DNA from: Symbiodinium natans
Taxonomy: Eukaryota > Sar > Dinophyceae > Suessiales > Symbiodiniaceae
Reading direction: 5' to 3'
DNA: 64,000 nt
NCBI GenBank assembly: GCA_905221605.1
Contig: CAJNDS010000713.1
Coordinates: forward strand, 335,001-399,000
The notes under the pieces were generated by a model, which made no database searches, was not told where the DNA came from, and saw only the letters and a list, made by a program, of their open reading frames with translations. Made by a program: the position numbers and the translations under genes. This document shows positions 1 to 11,945 of this stretch, one piece after another. Within the stretch, counting starts at the first letter, position 1, and every line of letters starts with the position of its first letter.

Positions 1-2721
1 CTTGAAAGATGAAGGTGCTTCGTGTTGAAATTGAGAAACTCACAGCATCACAGCAGAGCATGCCTACGAACATGAACGTCGCGCCAACCATGGAGGCCAC
101 TAGCATCCGCATCGGAGTGGGAAGGCACCTTGCACACTCCTAAAGGCCTAAAGGCATCACTCGAGCAATGACGTGCGAGCTCAGCATGATGTCTCAATCT
201 ATGTCATTGTCTGCTCTATCCGATGTGCCAACCAACCCAGGCGTGTCTAGTAAAGAACGGTTGGCTGCACCCAATCTCGAAAAGGAAACTTGCCTCGGCC
301 TCCGACCGAGAGGCGTCTGGATATGGTCTCCTTCCCCCTTGCCCATCACTTCCCGCCGTACACCCCCACCAGCGACTCTGAGCTCTCTCATGGTGCCTTT
401 GTCGCTTCAGCCGCTTGGCTTGGCGAGCCTCAGTAGCTGCAGCCTCTGTTCATCATCAGCAGCATCAGTGCCGGAGGATAGTCGGTCGGCTCTTCAGGTC
501 GCGGGACGGGTGGAGCGGCAGCAGCAGCATCCACCAGGACTCCCCTACAACCACTAGGCAGGCCCCGACTGCCGAGGCCGTGCGCGCAAGAGTTTAACAG
601 AAAGATCTGGTCCATCACCACCCATAACCCCAGCAACTGTAACAAACCTGGGCGCAGCTCGATCGGAGCGACAGGATCCACCATGAAAGCTGGAGAAGGA
701 CCTGTGAGAATTCCAGAGATGGCGTTGGGAAGCCTTGCATGAGAATAGGGGAGGTGATACGGTTTCGACGACATGGAGGCATGCAATTATGACCTTTAAT
801 ATGTCTCAGAGTGAAAGGTGTGCTTGTCTGCTGGGGACTGCAACACATCATACCTTCCAAACCTCCCTGCCTGGCGCTGTCGTCTTTGTCTCAACTGACG
901 ACACGTACGGCGACCGACGTTCGGCACAGCCGGCATCTCCTGACAAAACTTTTCCGCGCAAAGAGCAGAGCGAGCATGCAAGGCGATCCATTCAACCTCA
1001 GCAAGCTTCACAGCGGCAGGACAGTGACCTTGACACCCTCCCCCCCCCAACGCCTGCAGTGTCGCCGTTGCTTGGTGCAACTGACAACCAGGCTTTCTCG
1101 GCCCTGGCCATAGCCACCGCCAGGGCTTCTGAAGCCCTACTCGGAGTAGGAGCTCACATCACAGTGGGCAGCGGCAGCCATGGCTCTACAGGAAGCTGCT
1201 GGCCCTTGAGACAAAAGGCAGGATTTGGGGTTTAGGATTTAGGGTTTTGGTTTGGGATTTAGGGTTTCGGGTTTAGTGTGCACTCATCTTTGGTGCAGTC
1301 GACCCCTGGGTGAAAGCCTTGGGGTGGAAACCAGCAACCTCGGCCACCAGGGAGGAGGCATCTGATTCTCAAACGGTCTACTCCCACAGTGCCACATCCC
1401 ACACCAATCCAACACTCCGAATCCTATTGACATCCAACTACTACTTGTAGGACTGATTACTGCTATGACGACTCACTATAACTACTATGAGCACTGCTAT
1501 GACTACCATTACGATTAGAACTACTAGTCCTAGCTCTTCCCCTTCCAAGGTTTCTTACAAACCCTAAACCCTCAACCCTAAACCCTAAACCCTCAACCCT
1601 AAACTCTAAACCCTCAACCCTCAACCCTAAACCCTAAACCCTAAACCCATCATCCCAGGGAGCCCGTCAGGCCTTCTGCGCCACCGTGGTGTCCTTGGGC
1701 CTCGGGAGCGCCGGGGACTCCAGGGAGGCTTCACATGGCAGATTGTAGGGTTTCGGGCTTAGGGTTTGGGGTTTGGGGTTTGGGGTTTGGGGTTTGGGGT
1801 TTAGGGTTTAGGTCAGGGTTTGGGGTTTGGGGTTTCGGGTTTCGGGTTTCGGGTTTCGGGTTTCGGGTTTGGCGTGCTTGGGGCACGTAGGGCACTGAGG
1901 GATTCTTGTTTACTGTTGAGCGCTCACGATTGCAGAGGCCAGCAGCTGAGTCCAAAAAAACGGGGTCGAGGTCGGAGCTTTCTTCACATGAGGGTCCACG
2001 TTCCGGTTTGAGGAGACTTGATTCTTGCAACGTCTGGCTGCGAGAGCGTGGCCAGACAAGCTCGCTAGAACATCATGGAACTCAACAGTTACGTTACGTT
2101 CATACCGCTCAGGCTCCTTCATCAAAGCGGCTTTGTTGGACGAACGCTGGTTTCATCTCGGTTACGTGAGCACACGACGGGTCAAGACAGGCAGATATGC
2201 ACGGCATAAACCACCATAAACCTTAAACCCAACACAATGGAAGAGTGCAACAGCACTAGTGGAACCAATTGGAACGATCATGGCCATGCCACTCTGATGC
2301 CCCAAGGCTTCTTTGGAGTTGACCGAGGGCCCCACACGATGCCGAAGCTGCAAAGGCCGCGTTGGGAGGTGTCAGGCCCGGCAGACAACGCCTGTCATGG
2401 AAGGTGGCTTGGTCCTTAAATTCCCTTTTAAGGGCTCAGCGCTCAGGGGCTAAAGTCTCAGACTGCTGTGGAGATGAGATCCATGCAAGCATGGAGCTCA
2501 CGTGGGGGCCGGCTTACCGCACTTTGGACGCACACAGGACGCACGCCACAGAGGCAAGCATGACGAAGACACGACCAGGATGATAACGAGGCATGGCATT
2601 ACATGCATCTTGCTCTTTGCGATACTTCCAGCTTGCATTTGTCGGAATGGTCTGACGCCTTTTCCCATCTATTTCAGCAACTTCGGAAACAGTCATCGGG
2701 TCACTCGCAGCAACGCACGGC
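1..2721. other. Region without recognisable gene
   Basis: No exon could be tied to a protein family. The region lies downstream of the last visible MutL exon on the minus strand, so the C-terminal endonuclease half of that gene would be expected here, but I found no frame carrying the DQHAxxE-type motif. It holds degenerate telomere-type runs at about 1212–1275 (TTTAGGG sense), 1560–1650 (CCCTAAA sense) and 1745–1870 (TTTAGGG/TTTGGGG/TTTCGGG). The open frames at 168–557 and 735–1235 have no recognisable content. A short helical frame near 2335–2405 on the plus strand could be an exon but has no support. Confidence 0.5.
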
Positions 2722-5700
2722 CTCGGTGAGAGCACTCTGCAGCTTGGCGAGCAGGGCTTCCTTGTGGCCCCAAAGAGGCATGACGAGCAAGGGGCGGGTT
2801 TCCGTAACATTTTTGATGAATTCTTGAAACCTGGTGGTTCAAAAAGAAGACCCTAAAGGGCACCACAAGCTGCTCCCACTCCCAGCCTCGTGGTGCAGGA
2901 ACACGGTCTTCTTGTCCGGCGTTACGTTGACATCCACCAGGCCTCCAAAATCCGGCGGGGCTTTTGGCCATAGTTCGGGTGTCGAAGCCCCCCGGACCTT
3001 GAGGAGCAGTGAAGGCCAAGATCACCAAAGGCCAAGCTCTTGAGTTGTACTGGTGGTAGGTGTCCTGGCGGCTCATGAGTCATGGTTTGGGGCTCAGGGC
3101 ACTTCAGGGCATTTCAGGGCAATTCAGGGCAATTCAGGGCATTTCAGGTTCGGAGGCCAATCCCTTAACCCAAGTCGGCGTGGCGTTAATCAGCTTGGCG
3201 ATGCGCTTTGGGGGATCGACCGGTCGGCGGTTCACGAAGAAGAGCTGCGCGTCGCGGCTTCGGCGCCCGCCGAAGGGGGGGGAGATCAGGCCTGCACACG
3301 AACCCGGCCGCCATGAGAAGTCTGAGAGAAAGATCACGGTTGTCCCTTGGCACGCATGGGCACCTCTACACGACATCCTTGTCTCAGCGTCTTTGAGGTC
3401 TATGCGGGCCGGTGAGCTACTCTTGACACTCAAGCCGCCGCCTCCTTTGAATAAGACTCTTGAATACGAGCAGCCCCACACTGGAAGCATGATGCAGCGG
3501 GAACCCCTTCGGCACCTTCCACCTCCCAACCTTCCATTGTGGCCTCGGCAGTCAGGTGTCTTCAGCATGCAAGACGACAGGATGCCACATTTTACTTCGC
3601 GAATCTTTACTAAAACGATCTAAAACGCCACAGCTACGGTAGTGTGAATCTTACCGGCAAAGGGCTGCCAGTGGCAGCGCCCCGGAGAGCGCAGCGTCGC
3701 CCAGCACGGCTGCTGCGGCCTCCGAGGCAGCCAACAGGACTGTCTAAGCTTCACTCCCTTATGTTTCGGAATGCCTCGCATGTGTCGTACAAAGGTCCTG
3801 GTCTCCAGCTCACCTCTTTCTCAGTTTCCCTTTGTAGCAGGATTCAGTGACAGGGGGGGGAGGGAGGCAACCTTGCATCCCATGCCCTGACGTGCGAAAG
3901 CGACCGAAAGCCATCCGAGGCTGCCCCGAAGTCAGAGCTCGCCAATCTTCTCTGAAAAAGACAGCACTGGCAAGCAGGCTCGCGAAAATGCATGATCACA
4001 ACAGGCAAATCCTGAATAGATCTGATGGAGCAAGGTCGGCCTGAGTCCAGTTGCGTGCCGTGCCTGCACCAGACTGCACCCAAGTTCGGAGTAGAAGTGG
4101 GGAGTATACAATATGAAGCTAGCAACATTGCCTGAGTCCAAATTGAGGCAACGAAGCCACCAATCGAACACAAGAACGTGCAAGTACAAACATCTGCTTA
4201 TCAAGGGTCTGCAGTGTGGGCCTGACGTGGCCATCAACGTGGTTCGGCCGCCACCGGGCCCGCGCAATTTCTCCGAGACGACGCTGAAGCGAACCTCGAC
4301 ACCATGTCGATGCCACACCGCAGTCCGTTGGACAAAGAGGCGGCTCGCTGTGGGCTCTCCGGGCATTTTAGCGCCCGCCTCTGGCTGGGCGACTGCGTAG
4401 GCTTGAATGAGGCGCAGGGTGGCGCTGACCTCCCAGGGTTGCAACGGCGCCCACTTGCTGCAAGAGGCGCTGCATGGGAGCACACGAAGTCGGAGCGCGC
4501 CTGGGCCTTGGCATTCTTCTGAAACTCTCGGTGCCGCACCGGAAGCCGCTTGAAGAGTTCCCGCACCTGTGCGGCCGAGATATGCCGAGCAGATGCCTCC
4601 TTTCGTTTCCGGCCCCACCGCGGGTCTCCTGTACGATCTGAAGATCTGACTCTGATCTGACACTGCTGAAGGACTTGCTGAAGGTAAGCTCATGCAAGGC
4701 TCGGCAAAGGCGTTTGGGGCCGGCACTGACACAGTGGTGCCCGTCTCCCGCGCAAGGGCACTGCGCGAGACCAGGCGGCCAAAGCGGTCCTTCAGCACGA
4801 CAAAACCAGCAACATATTCGTGCATCAGCGATACATCACTGATACATGACCCACTTAAGGGCCGTTGCAGGCTGAAGTTAAACGCGAATGACACCGACGC
4901 GACACCAACAGTGCTCGACAACTGACCACATGCCCCGCACAGAGCTTGAACTGCTATGCAGGACTCTTCGAAACCTTCCAAGCTTCGCCAAGCGGCATAG
5001 GACAACAGACACGCCTGAGCTGCAAACAAGTCTTCAGCATAAACGCGGTCGACTAGGTATGGACCCAACCTGCTGGAAACCTCTTCCTTCTCCGATGTCT
5101 TTAAGCTTTCGCCCCTTTTTCGGGGCGGTTCTTCCAAGCACTCCTACTGCTGTCCGTAAGTGAACCCTTCTCCCACGTAAACGCACCACAAGCTCAGCCA
5201 AGCTACCGCAGATTCGTGCACAGTTTTCGTGGCGATCGTCATGTCTCCCATGGCACAGATGGCAGACAGCGCTTCTCCTCGAAAGCCGAACGTCGAGAAC
5301 GTCTCAGAACCTGAGCCAACATACTTCAGCAGGACTCCGACTGAAGCATGACCATGGCCTTTCTGCTCGACCCTGCAGACGCTGTGGAAGCCTTGCGTAA
5401 GGTTGTTATGTCCTCAGCCATGCGGCTGAGGTCTTGGTACTTGCGGATCTTGGAAGTCGCGTGTCTGGCTGCAACCTGGAGACTTTGAGCTGTGCTTGAA
5501 ACATATTAATATGAAGGGCATTCTTCCCACCCGATACCCACAGGAAGGATTCAGAGGCGCTCAGAAGATCCCCCCCTAACGGGAGACTGGGCCTTCTCGT
5601 AGTCTTCAGAACTGATGCCTCGGCCGTCATCCACGACCTGCGCTCGAATTCTCAGGGTGCTCTTGGGGGCTTTGGCTGCTCTAGGGTTTAGGGTTTAGGG

Positions 5701-6458
5701 TTTAGGGTTTAGGGTTTAGGGTTTAGGGTTTAGGGTTTAGGGTTTAGGGTTTAGGGTTTAGGGTTTAGGGTTTAGGGTTTAGGGTTTGGGGTTTAGGGAA
5801 ATTTTGGGGTTCAGGGTTGCTGGATGCGAAATACTGGATGCCCTTATAATGCACCGGACTGCCAGTGGTTCTTTAACCTCGGACAACATCGTGGAGAGCC
5901 GGAGACAACGCCGTTGCACAGCACACAGACAGAACAATGAAAATGTGCCCATGTCTTCACCTTCTCCCACTGACAGCATCCGAATCTTGAATGTGGCCAT
6001 GCAGATGCAATAACTCAGGCACAAGACACAATGTGGTCTACAGCATGTAGTGCCACACGGCAGTACAAATTACGTAAGATTGTAATCCTACCACCCCGTT
6101 CTCCATTTCCACAAGAACTGTCGAATGTCCGGGCCTCGAGCAGCTCAGCCCCCGATTCGCGAAGGCGGATCTCGAGGCATTTTCGGGGGCACATTGAGAA
6201 GGTCCACAGTTGCAGTCATCTGTGCCACTTGGGATACGTCACCGCCTCCACCCTCGACGCGCCAGCATCCAAGGAGTTTTCGACAAGCTCTTTCACGCAT
6301 GCCTCACGGATGTTTGCATGCGACGCACAAACGTGAAAAGGAAACACCTGCACATAGTCAGCCATCCAACGAATACAAGATTATGGCAGTCGTAGCCTGC
6401 AGAGTCACCACGACTTGATTGGTGCAAATCTCGTGCACCACATCAGTGTCGAGCCTTC
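2722..6458 (-). CDS. PMS2: PMS2/Pms1-like MutL mismatch-repair ATPase (spliced, 3' part not seen)
   Basis: MutL-family mismatch repair protein; in eukaryotes PMS2/Pms1 pairs with MLH1 and nicks the new strand at mismatches. Exons read from high to low coordinates: ~6397–6458 (RLDTDVVHEICTNQVVVTLQ), 6246–6302 (ACVKELVENSLDAGASRVE), 6135–6170 (IRLRESGAELLE), 5593–5637 (VVDDGRGISSEDYEK), 5413–5475 (VAARHATSKIRKYQDLSRMA), ~5207–5302 (TFGFRGEALSAIC), 4727–4838 (GFVVLKDRFGRL…GTTVS), 4507–4566 (VRELFKRLPVRHREFQKNAK), 4379–4429, 4222–4294 (VRFSVVSEKLRG…), ~3665–3707 (weak), 3185–3291 (DAQLFFVNRRPVDPPKRIAK), 2998–3064, 2887–2942 (VDVNVTPDKKTVFLHHE), 2722–2760 (EALLAKLQSALTEA). All GHKL ATPase motifs are seen: ELVEN, DDGRG, TFGFRGEAL and GTTVS. 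Most introns start GC. The first Met and the C-terminal endonuclease domain were not found. Family call is strong; PMS2 rather than MLH1 rests on the ICTNQVV (ICSGQVV-like) start and the INxRP/VTPDK region. Confidence 0.88.
5681..5795 (+). repeat. Interstitial telomere-type array (TTTAGGG)n inside a MutL intron
   Basis: About 16 almost perfect TTTAGGG units. They lie in the intron between the MutL exons at 6135–6170 and 5593–5637, in CCCTAAA sense relative to that gene. This is the only long array in the left gene; the right-hand genes carry many. Confidence 0.95.
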
Positions 6459-6654
6459 CACAACTCAATCCAGGTTGCTTCTAACGTGGAATGTACACAC
6501 ATCGCGCCTGTTCATGCTGGTAAGCACCCACCCCTCATCCTCTCCATTTGCATCTTGCTTTCTAGTTTTTGAACCTGCATACTCACAAAAATTTAACTGC
6601 ATAACAAACAGGCAACGATCAACAAACAAGAGGTCTTGCTGTCATGCCACCTGT

Positions 6655-6715
6655 AAGCCAAGCTCGCGCATAGTCTTGCTGATTTCATCCAATAACTTTA
6701 TGCGCCGCTGCAGCA
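6655..6715 (-). other. Possible isolated exon
   Basis: The minus strand reads RRIKLLDEISKTMRELGLQ, an amphipathic helix, preceded by a GTGCTGCAG acceptor-like site and followed by a GT donor. It lies just upstream of the first recognised MutL exon and could be a 5' exon of that gene or of a separate one. No family was recognised. Confidence 0.25.
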
Positions 6716-6719
6716 CAAA

Positions 6720-8295
6720 GAATGGGTGGACTCTGCATCCAGACATCAGATTGCAACCTATCGCAAAGCAGGCATGTCAGGAAACAAAACGGGCAGGTAC
6801 AATGTAACAACTCTGGCGTGGGGTGCAAGATGTGGATCTTGACAAGGCAGAACTATCGTACATAGCCTGGTAGTGTGCACAATGCATAAACATAATGAAC
6901 CCAAGTAACTAGGCCTATACTCAATCTCAATGCTAGAGGATCCGAACAACACGGGGAAACATGCACCGAGCGTTCTTTTGTCTGCCTAGGATTTGGACGG
7001 ACAAACACAGCAGTGCCAACGCAACGCCCTCCTTTTTCAAACGGGTGGCATCAGGCGAGAGGGTTTCTGGCTGCCAAGGTAGCACATTTTCCAGCCGTCC
7101 GGGCTCGGGAAACTCCATACGGGTTTGGAACATAACCCAAAGTTGGTGGGACACCGTCGGCAGGGAATGGCGGGAGCAAGGCCACATCTCTCCCAAGCGA
7201 GGCGGGTGCCCGAGCTACCCACGACTGACATCCTTCGCCCTACGACCTACCGCTGCGTGAAGCAAGCAAATCTGAGGTGAACCCGAGGCACGAAGAATTT
7301 GCACCCTGGTTCAACTTCGGGTTCTCGAAATAGGCGTCCGCCCCCCAAAATGTTCGAACCCAAGGTTCAGAGCCACGTCTCCGATGCCGGGCACCGCTTC
7401 TGGCCACAGCCCCAGTATGATCGATGGCCTGCATTAACTACATCTCCAGGCAGCATGAAAAAGGCAAGGCCTTCGACCTGAACTCCATGAGATGGAGTCG
7501 AGGAGCTTTTGCTCGGCAGTCTGCTTGAAAGTATTTTCACGAATCGGGGTCCTTACTTGTCTTGAAGACCTCAACCGGAGCCATCTGTTGTGAAATGGCT
7601 CGGCATGCAGGCTCTTTGCATGCGATCAAGAGGAGGCAAAACGCGTATTCGCTATTCCACTTCGAAGACGGGCCAGTGGCTGTTCAGTGCAAGAAAATTT
7701 CTAAACTTGTGGAGCTTCTACCTAGGACTTGTGGAGCTTCTACCTAGGACTTGTCTCGAGGGGCCACTGGCTCAATTATGATGGAAGATAAATATGAAAA
7801 TACTACTTTAACAATTAAACCATTGCAATTTCAAATCTCATATTCAATGCTATCAATGCCGGCAATCAAGTATGACGAGGGACAAAGCCGAGGACAACGA
7901 AAGCTAGCCTTGCTTCACTGCACTATGGGTCTCCACCCTCCTCCCCCATGTCCCCGCCATCCCATCTTGTTCCGTCTGTCCTCACGCCAAAACGCCAGTG
8001 CAGGTCGAATCAGGGAACGGGATCAGAGACCAAGACAGGCGAATCGGAGACCAGGACTCGACCGAGCCGACCGGAATCTGACCAACCATTTAGTTGTCGT
8101 ATGCGACGGATGTCGCCCAGTCCTGTAGAACAGACCAAGACATACCAAACCTCGATCTCAGCACAACCCCTCCCCGGAACCACCCAGAGCATCAAGAAGG
8201 CACAAAGTCACTCCCGTTCATCCACCTACTGGCTTAGATATGTGTCAAGCAAACTAACAACACAAAACAAACACCTCTCCTCTCTCGCTCAGGGC
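6720..8295. other. Region without recognisable gene
   Basis: No exon of a known family was seen on either strand. The only structure noted is a perfect 22-bp tandem duplication at 7705–7748. The stretch probably contains the start of the divergent region upstream of the minus-strand MutL gene. Confidence 0.45.
7705..7748. repeat. 22-bp tandem duplication
   Basis: Two adjacent identical copies of a 22-bp unit beginning ACTTGTGGAGC, followed by the start of a third copy (ACTTGT). Confidence 0.9.
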
Positions 8296-10316
8296 GGCTT
8301 TTTTTGAGATGGTCGCCTCTAGCAGCCCAGTAGGCCAATCTTGTGTGGACAATCCACTCAGGGTGAGACAGACATCTACTTAGAGAGTCCAACTGTACAA
8401 GCGTAAAATAAGTCGTGACTACAAAGAAGCAACCGCTAGCGCAGAGGCCCTTCTTGCAAGACAACTTAACGCAAGGCCAGTGAGGTGAGACCAATAAAAA
8501 CAAGAACCTACCGGCACCAATCACTCAGCTGCCCGTCACCCATAGCAATGCTGTGCCACGTCTGGTACAGACATTAAGCGAAGGTATGGGTAGGCCGTAA
8601 GGCAAGGAACCTCCGTCACCTAAACTGCCCAACGCGTCCGTAGGGACAGTCCCCACACAAGCGCCAGGGCCATAGCAATAGCACTCAGTACACCTTCTTG
8701 CAGTTAAGTTGACAAGTAAGTGTGAATGCACACTGAACGGCCAGAGAGCGGAAACCAAAAGACTTGTTTTGCCACACAATAGCAGTACAGCCCACACAGC
8801 ACGCGGATGCGTGCTGAGACCTCGCTGCGTTAAAGCGCAAGGCACTTCCTTGGCGTTCTCGCTCTTACTGACCAAGGAAAGCGCGCAATAAGCAACCTCA
8901 GCGCAGTCGCTGTGTTCCTGGCTGCAAAGTTAAGCAGAGGCACCGGCATGCTTGACCTGCCTACAGGGTCCGTGTCATGCAAGTGACGCAGTTTAAGATC
9001 CAAGCAACTTAACTGCCCCGCGCAGCGGCCGGTTTTCACTATCGCACACAGACCACAGAGGAGAAGGCTGGCACTGTTGGGCCTGCAGCCTCACAGGAGG
9101 CACTTGCGCAGCGAAACGTGTCCCGCGGAGCTGAAAAGGGGTTTTCTTGGCAGCTTACAGCTGGCGGCTGCAGGACTGCAAGCAGGCCTCTGGGCCTGCA
9201 GCTTGGATGCTGCAGAGCCTGCAAGTAGGCTCCCTTGCTGCTGGACTTGCGCTCAGCGTGCCTCGTCTCTAAGTTCTCAAGCGAAATGCAGGTAGGTTGT
9301 TGCTGAGCGGCACACTCCCTGACTACCCCGCGAAGCGGGCGATGTTTTCCGAAAGTACACAGGCCACAAAGCAAACCCGCTGTCCCTGAGACTTAGCCCA
9401 GACCCGCCCAAGAAGAGAACTGCTAGGCAGTCTGCAGCGTAAAGGCTGTAGGGGCCTGCGAAGAAGCGACCTTCGGCATGCCGCAGCTGCTGCAGGGACT
9501 GCACATAGGCTTCCTTGCAGCCACATGCTTGACCTGCAGGGTCATGCAAGTGACGCATCCAAGTAACTTAACTGCCCTGCGCAGCGACCGGGTTTCGCAA
9601 TCACACACAGACCGCAGAGGACGAAGGCTGGCACGTTGGGCTGCAGCGCCAGGCAAATGCGCAGCGAAACGTGTCCTACGGAGCTGCAGGAAGAGAAAGC
9701 GTGGAATCTGAAGGGCCCTTGACCTGGGAACAGCACAGCAAAAAATCGCGACCCTGACGCCTTGGGCTCCCCGGACCCGGAAGCACCGGGAGAGAAATTG
9801 CAAAGCTGAAGCCGATGGCCACTCGGAACCTGGAGCAGGAAGAGAAATCGCAACCTGAAATCCATGTTTTGGGACCTGCCAGCAGAGAGAATCGTGAACC
9901 TGAAGCCTCTGGGTTCCCCTGGACCCGGAAGCAGTCCCTGTTGCAAGGAAGCCGACGTGCAGTTCCAACAGTATCCCACTGCAGGCGGAGGTCACGGACG
10001 TGATGCTGCAGCAGGCCGAGCCGCCGAGGCCGCAGTGCCCCTTCTAAACGCGTTCGCCCATCGACACGGGCTACACCGAGAAGGTGCCCCGACGGGTGCC
10101 CCGATTGCGTGCCCCAATTTCGGCACCCAATCGGGGCACCCGTCGACACCGGCTGGCTAGAGGACCCGCGTTCGCCCGACCGGCCGTCGCGGGGGGGCGG
10201 GTAGTAAATCATGTCTTGGGCACAGCAGCGCCAGAGAATCCGGCAGGCCGTGGAGGCGGGCGTCTCCGCACCTCCTCGCAGGGCTCGGAACTTCTACGTC
10301 TTCCCAACGAGCAGCG
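8296..10316. repeat. Block of degenerate dispersed/tandem repeats
   Basis: Sequence at 8949–9140 recurs with substitutions and small indels at 9527–9690 (shared landmarks: CTTGACCTGC, AAGTGACGCA, CTTAACTGCC, GCAGCGAAACGTGTCC). A shorter piece recurs at about 9320–9390. The segment beginning near 8296 (poly-T, then GCAGCCCAGTAGGCC…) resembles the one beginning near 10549 (poly-T, then GCAGCGCAGTAGGCC…). The TTCTCGC.CTTACT motif near 8851 recurs at 12367, 12451 and 12485. Open frames here (for example 9423–9995 minus) change identity between copies and look non-coding. Probably old copies of a mobile element of unknown type. Confidence 0.6.
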
Positions 10317-10490
10317 CCCCTCGCCCCCCTCCCCCCCCCCCTCGCCCCCTCCCCCCCCCCCCTCCCCCCCCCCCCTCCTCCCCCCTCGCCCCCCCTCCCT
10401 CCCCCCCCTCCCCCCCCCTCCCTCCTCCCCCCCTCCCCCCCTCCCCTCCCCCCTCCCCCTCCCCCCCCCCCCCCCCCCCCCTCCCCCCCT
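10317..10490. repeat. C-rich low-complexity tract
   Basis: About 170 bp almost purely of C and T, mostly CCCCCTCC-type. It yields artificial poly-proline frames on one strand and poly-glycine frames on the other. It is flanked by the degenerate repeat block on both sides. Confidence 0.95.
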
Positions 10491-10548
10491 GCTGCTCGCC
10501 CGGCCGGACGGGCAGCCACGCGCGGGGCAGTTCTTTTACCAGCTGGTG

Positions 10549-11412
10549 GTTTTTTTTTGAACCGACGCCTCTTTACTACATCAGCAGCGCAGTAGGCCGT
10601 TCTTGTGGGTCTCAACATTAGAGGTGAAACAGAGCAGGTGCGAAAACCAAAGCAAACACACACCCAAACCACCACAAAACACAACCACCAAAACCCGCAG
10701 CAACCCGCCAAAACCAAAGCGCCAAACGTCTATGTATCCCCCGCGCTTAGTTCTCGAGGTCGTTGCAGAAATCCAGGTGTAATCAAGCAGCAAGCATGCG
10801 GAAGGGTCGCAAAATGCGAGGGTTTGCCAGATCATCAAAATCACCATCATGAAGCCACTGGTGCAACGAAGGTTAGCACGGAAAGCTGTAGATCGAAGAA
10901 GGACAGCAGAGTTACCGACCGACACGGTCAGGTACCAGGCACACAGTTGCGAAAAGGGAAGGTACAAATTGGCCAACTTTCCAGAGGAGAGGCAAGGACG
11001 CGCCCCGTGTCAGCCAGTGGGACTTGTTAGCAAGAACAACGATGCAAAGACCAGGGCACCCCATGGTGGTCAGCCAGTGGAGCAGCCGCAAGCAAACAGC
11101 CGACACAACTTGCGGTTCTATTATTAAATCTCGGCCAAAGTTTCCAACACCCAGGCGCACAACTGTGCCCAGTCTAACCACATTCCCAAGTAGAAACTGA
11201 GCCGCAGTCAGCAGGGCCTTCAAGCTTTCCAGGGCAGTTGCAGCAGCGATTCCAAGAGAAAAGACCAGACAGCAGTCAAACCCTTACTCAAGCCTGCAGC
11301 AAAGGAAGGCCAGCGCGCCTCCATGGTGGTTAGCCAGTGGGAACTTAACAGTAAGAACAGCAATGTAAGACCAGCCCAGGGCACCCATGGTGGTCATCCA
11401 GTAAAGCAACTC
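10549..11412. repeat. Degenerate tandem repeat units flanking the LTR element
   Basis: A segment near 10990–11180 (landmarks GCCAGTGGGACTTGTTAGCA, CATGGTGGTCAGCCAGTGGA, ACAGCCGACACAACTTGCGG) recurs at about 11320–11412. That second copy is interrupted by the retrotransposon and resumes at 23818–23915 (ACAGCCAACACAAAATGCGG). The undisturbed first copy serves as a natural pre-insertion reference. Confidence 0.7.
11408..11412. repeat. Target-site duplication, left copy
   Basis: AACTC immediately precedes the LTR and is matched by AACTC at the right end (23818–23822). The first A overlaps the possible LTR end, so the duplication is 4 or 5 bp. The undisturbed repeat copy near 11056–11110 agrees with a simple insertion here. 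Confidence 0.55.
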
Positions 11413-11945
11413 GTTGAAACTCGTGGCACAGCTACGGGGGCCTAAGGGACCTCAGGTCAAGACTACACTCAACCCTCACAGCACGAAGTGCGGACTCTTT
11501 TCACTGCGCTGTTCACAGCTTCTCGAGCTCCGCTCGTCTTGAGCCAATGCGAGCACGGCTCTCCAGCTTCAAACACTGTCTGCCAGACATGGGAAAACAA
11601 AGGTACTTCAGGTGAAAACACTCAGCCATGGAACTTCTACTCCTAAACACTGTGGGTAGGTTCCTAGCACCTCTTAGGTGCTCTGCTGAGCTCTGTGCAG
11701 ACCTAAACTGGCTTGAGTCACTTCTGGTCACCAAATACCAGGTCACAAACAGGAAACGAGTTCCGACAAACGAGTTTCGAGAAAACGAACAGAAAACGGT
11801 TCTTCCCACTCAAAACAAGGTCTCACCAAGCCAAAAGAAATCTGCACTGCCTGACATGTCCTCGTGCCTATGCTTCACACTCATAGCAGACAACTCAAGT
11901 GCACATCACGTGTCAACTGGGAAACTAGGAGGGTCACATATATCA
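11413..11945 (-). repeat. 3' LTR (main part)
   Basis: 533 bp matching 23286–23818 base for base apart from one visible difference (AAAAGAAAT here, AAAACAAAT in the other). It starts GTTGAAACTC on the plus strand and ends ATATATCA. Its inner end is cut off by the nested insertion. It contains CTTGAGCCAAT at 11538–11548, the complement of a spliced-leader-like ATTGGCTCAAG. Confidence 0.95.
11933..11945. repeat. 13-bp target duplication of nested insertion, left copy
   Basis: GTCACATATATCA ends the LTR here and is repeated exactly at 14438–14450, where it is followed by the expected LTR end and polypurine tract. Confidence 0.85.

Noticed and set aside
3932-5137. 401-codon minus-strand ORF as a single protein
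   Set aside because: Only three short pieces match MutL; the rest is intron, and the true coding sense moves between frames with splice signals at each change.
10157-10717. Poly-Pro and poly-Gly open frames
   Set aside because: They are direct translations of a C/T-only low-complexity tract and contain no other protein-like sequence.
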